Below, in pieces: positions 5,765-7,287 of a stretch of DNA of 7,287 nt (the stretch's first letter is position 1; every line of letters starts with the position of its first letter). The notes beneath the pieces were generated by a model, which saw nothing but the letters and a program-made list of their open reading frames with translations, searched no databases and was not told where the DNA came from. The position numbers and the translations under genes are program-made. The DNA is from Bacteroidales bacterium UBA1205. Its GTDB lineage: Bacteria; Bacteroidota; Bacteroidia; Bacteroidales; WCHB1-69. The DNA lies in contig DBXT01000029.1 of assembly GCA_002309615.1 (NCBI GenBank), forward strand, positions 69,697-76,983. The letters are read 5' to 3'.

Positions 5765-7287
5765 ATGAAAATACATTTTGATAACATGAAACGTACTCTC
5801 CCAATTTTTTGTATCCTGCTACTGGTCGCAATGACCGCTCATGCCAACGGCGACCCCGTTGCGGTGCGTTCCGCCATAACGCTTTCTCCCACGCCCGTGG
5901 CCGTTCATGTGCCTGAGGTGCAGCTGGTGGACGAAGTGGTCAGTTTTGTGCCACGAGACCGTTTTATGGAGGTGACGGTGCGTTACTTGCTGCACAACCG
6001 CTCCAACCGCAATTTCGACAAACTGCCATACGGATTTCCCATTGACTATTGGGGCAGTGGAGAAGCACGTTGGGAACCTCTCGATGATATTTCCGAGTCG
6101 GTTCAGGAGGTAGGTTGGCGAGATGACTATATTCGCAATGTTTGTTTTACTATGAACGGGAAACTGCTTTCGTGGCAGTGTTCCCACGACAGCATTATCT
6201 TGCCCAAAAAGAAGGAATATGCTTTCGATGCTTTTCTTGACATAGAGCCTGATAGTGCCGGCACTTACAGCAAACGGATAGTTGACAGTCTGTATGCACT
6301 TTATAGGGAAGAAATTTATTACTATACCCAGCCCATCTCACGTCGCTGGTATTACACCTATTTGAATATTCCGGCAAAGAGTTTCGCCATTCTTGAAGTG
6401 CGATACATGGTTGAGTGTGTTCAGGAGGGAACTTCATATCCTCGGAACAACAATTTCATTGATCATATTTACGAATTGTCGTTTCAATACGACTTCACGC
6501 CCGCAGCCTATTGGGGTGACGGCCATGCTGACTATTTTTCCGTTATATTTGATGCTTCAAATATCAATCTTGCAGAGGGGATTACTAGTTTTGCTAAAGA
6601 GTTTTATGATTTAAAGAACGGATTCAGTGGACTATCCTTGCAACAAAAAGGAAAAATGTGGCGATACGAAACACGGCATTTTGATTTGGCTGCGTCAAAA
6701 CCTTTCAGGGTTTTCTATTTTCTCCCCAACCCGCCGCATCAACCTCTTGACCGCATTCTTAACCACCGCATCGACCCATCGGCATACACCATAACAGTAA
6801 GCGGGGCGGACAGCAAATATCCTGTCCGCAACCTTTGCGACCTTGACCCGGCTACGGCCTGCGTGTTGCGTCCTGACAAGAACGACTCCATATTCATTAC
6901 CATCCGTTTCAAAAAGCCGACGGTTCTGGAAGGGATGCTGTTATTGAACGGTTACACAAAAAACGCGGAGAGTTACCGAAACAATTCACGGATAGACAGT
7001 CTGCTCATTTATGGAAACTTTTTTGACACATACAAGGATGAAAAAGGCAAAATTGACACAACAACCTATAAAAACGGCATGTTGTTTAATGTTGAGTATG
7101 GGTATTGGTCGGAAAAATGGGCGGATCATGCTCCTGTACCATCAAAATATCCTGAAAAAAACATAAAATCCTTTGACTGGCAAACAATAGTTGACAATGC
7201 GTTGATATTGAGAATTTCAGATAACCCGTGGTACGACACCCATTACACCGAAATCCGCATAATCATCACTGCCGCCGCCAAAGGGTT
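5765..7287 (+). CDS. Secreted protein with C-terminal NADase-type glycan-binding-like domain, 3' end missing
   Basis: The frame from ATG 5765 stays open for 507 codons to the window end, so the gene is cut at its 3' side. The N-terminus is a clear Sec signal peptide: MKRT, a hydrophobic core (LPIFCILLLVAM), then cleavage after AHA (about residue 27). An ATG at 5786 (residue 8) gives a shorter, equally good signal peptide, so the start is uncertain by 7 codons. Residues about 45-265 look beta-rich and Ig-like (VTVRYLLHNRSN, YGFPIDYWG, LSFQYDFTPAAYWG), loosely like DUF4424-type secreted proteins. Residues about 340-502 resemble the discoidin-like 'NADase-type glycan-binding' domain: YPVRNLCDLDPATACV (352-367), FKKPTVLEGMLLLNGYTKN (382-400), YRNNSRI (404-410) and WYDTHYTEIRI (489-499). 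The usual Trp of the TAWV motif is Cys366 here. It probably acts outside the cytoplasm, perhaps binding glycan. Some stretches are near 60% G+C, unlike the upstream genes. The gene is solid; the domain call is moderate. Confidence 0.85.
   Translation, partial: MKIHFDNMKRTLPIFCILLLVAMTAHANGDPVAVRSAITLSPTPVAVHVPEVQLVDEVVSFVPRDRFMEVTVRYLLHNRSNRNFDKLPYGFPIDYWGSGEARWEPLDDISESVQEVGWRDDYIRNVCFTMNGKLLSWQCSHDSIILPKKKEYAFDAFLDIEPDSAGTYSKRIVDSLYALYREEIYYYTQPISRRWYYTYLNIPAKSFAILEVRYMVECVQEGTSYPRNNNFIDHIYELSFQYDFTPAAYWGDGHADYFSVIFDASNINLAEGITSFAKEFYDLKNGFSGLSLQQKGKMWRYETRHFDLAASKPFRVFYFLPNPPHQPLDRILNHRIDPSAYTITVSGADSKYPVRNLCDLDPATACVLRPDKNDSIFITIRFKKPTVLEGMLLLNGYTKNAESYRNNSRIDSLLIYGNFFDTYKDEKGKIDTTTYKNGMLFNVEYGYWSEKWADHAPVPSKYPEKNIKSFDWQTIVDNALILRISDNPWYDTHYTEIRIIITAAAKG

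Noticed and set aside
5819..6437. Two minus-strand open frames (5819-6187 and 6195-6437)
   Set aside because: They are antisense to the continuous 507-codon secreted-protein frame, which has a signal peptide and domain motifs. The products are His/Arg-rich with no family resemblance, as expected from the G+C-rich opposite strand.
6393..6614. Plus-strand open frame of 73 codons
   Set aside because: It is in a different frame from the long secreted-protein gene, entirely inside it, with no domain or ribosome binding site.

Overview
The window most likely comes from a chromosome of a Bacteroidota bacterium, probably Bacteroidales-like. The evidence is AT-rich genes packed end to end, almost no Shine-Dalgarno sequences, a perfect TAnnTTTG -7 box (the Bacteroidota promoter element) before the last gene, and SppA and CtpA proteins with Bacteroidota-style sequence (for example RINSGGGSA in SppA). 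This placement rests on pattern recognition; no database search was run.

Layout: five genes, all on the + strand. Bases 1-3873 hold a protease block: a 5'-truncated signal peptide peptidase of the 67K type (sppA), an unrecognised membrane-anchored protein of 193 aa, and a PDZ-containing S41 C-terminal processing peptidase. The three genes overlap by 1 and 8 bases, so they are probably one transcript with coupled translation. After a 40-base gap containing a small AT-rich inverted repeat comes a second pair (3914-5610): an Elp3-like radical SAM protein without an acetyltransferase domain, and a protein that looks like the DUF6873 (GME-fold) family. These overlap by ATGA. A 154-base spacer with a good promoter follows. 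Then a large secreted protein begins (5765 to the window end, open at 3'); it has a signal peptide and a C-terminal part resembling the NADase-type glycan-binding (discoidin-like) domain.

Working together: both proteases act at the inner membrane or in the periplasm through Ser-Lys dyads, and the small anchored protein between them has the topology of a partner. The radical SAM and DUF6873-like proteins may form a two-step modification unit, but no substrate can be read from the sequence. The last gene is compositionally distinct (several stretches near 60% G+C against roughly 35-40% upstream) and has its own promoter, which suggests an accessory gene unrelated to its neighbours.

I saw no tRNA or rRNA gene, CRISPR array, insertion sequence, attachment site or convincing intrinsic terminator. 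No clear new system is proven here. The best leads are the radical SAM/GME-fold pair, the orphan protein between the two proteases, and the secreted 3' gene.
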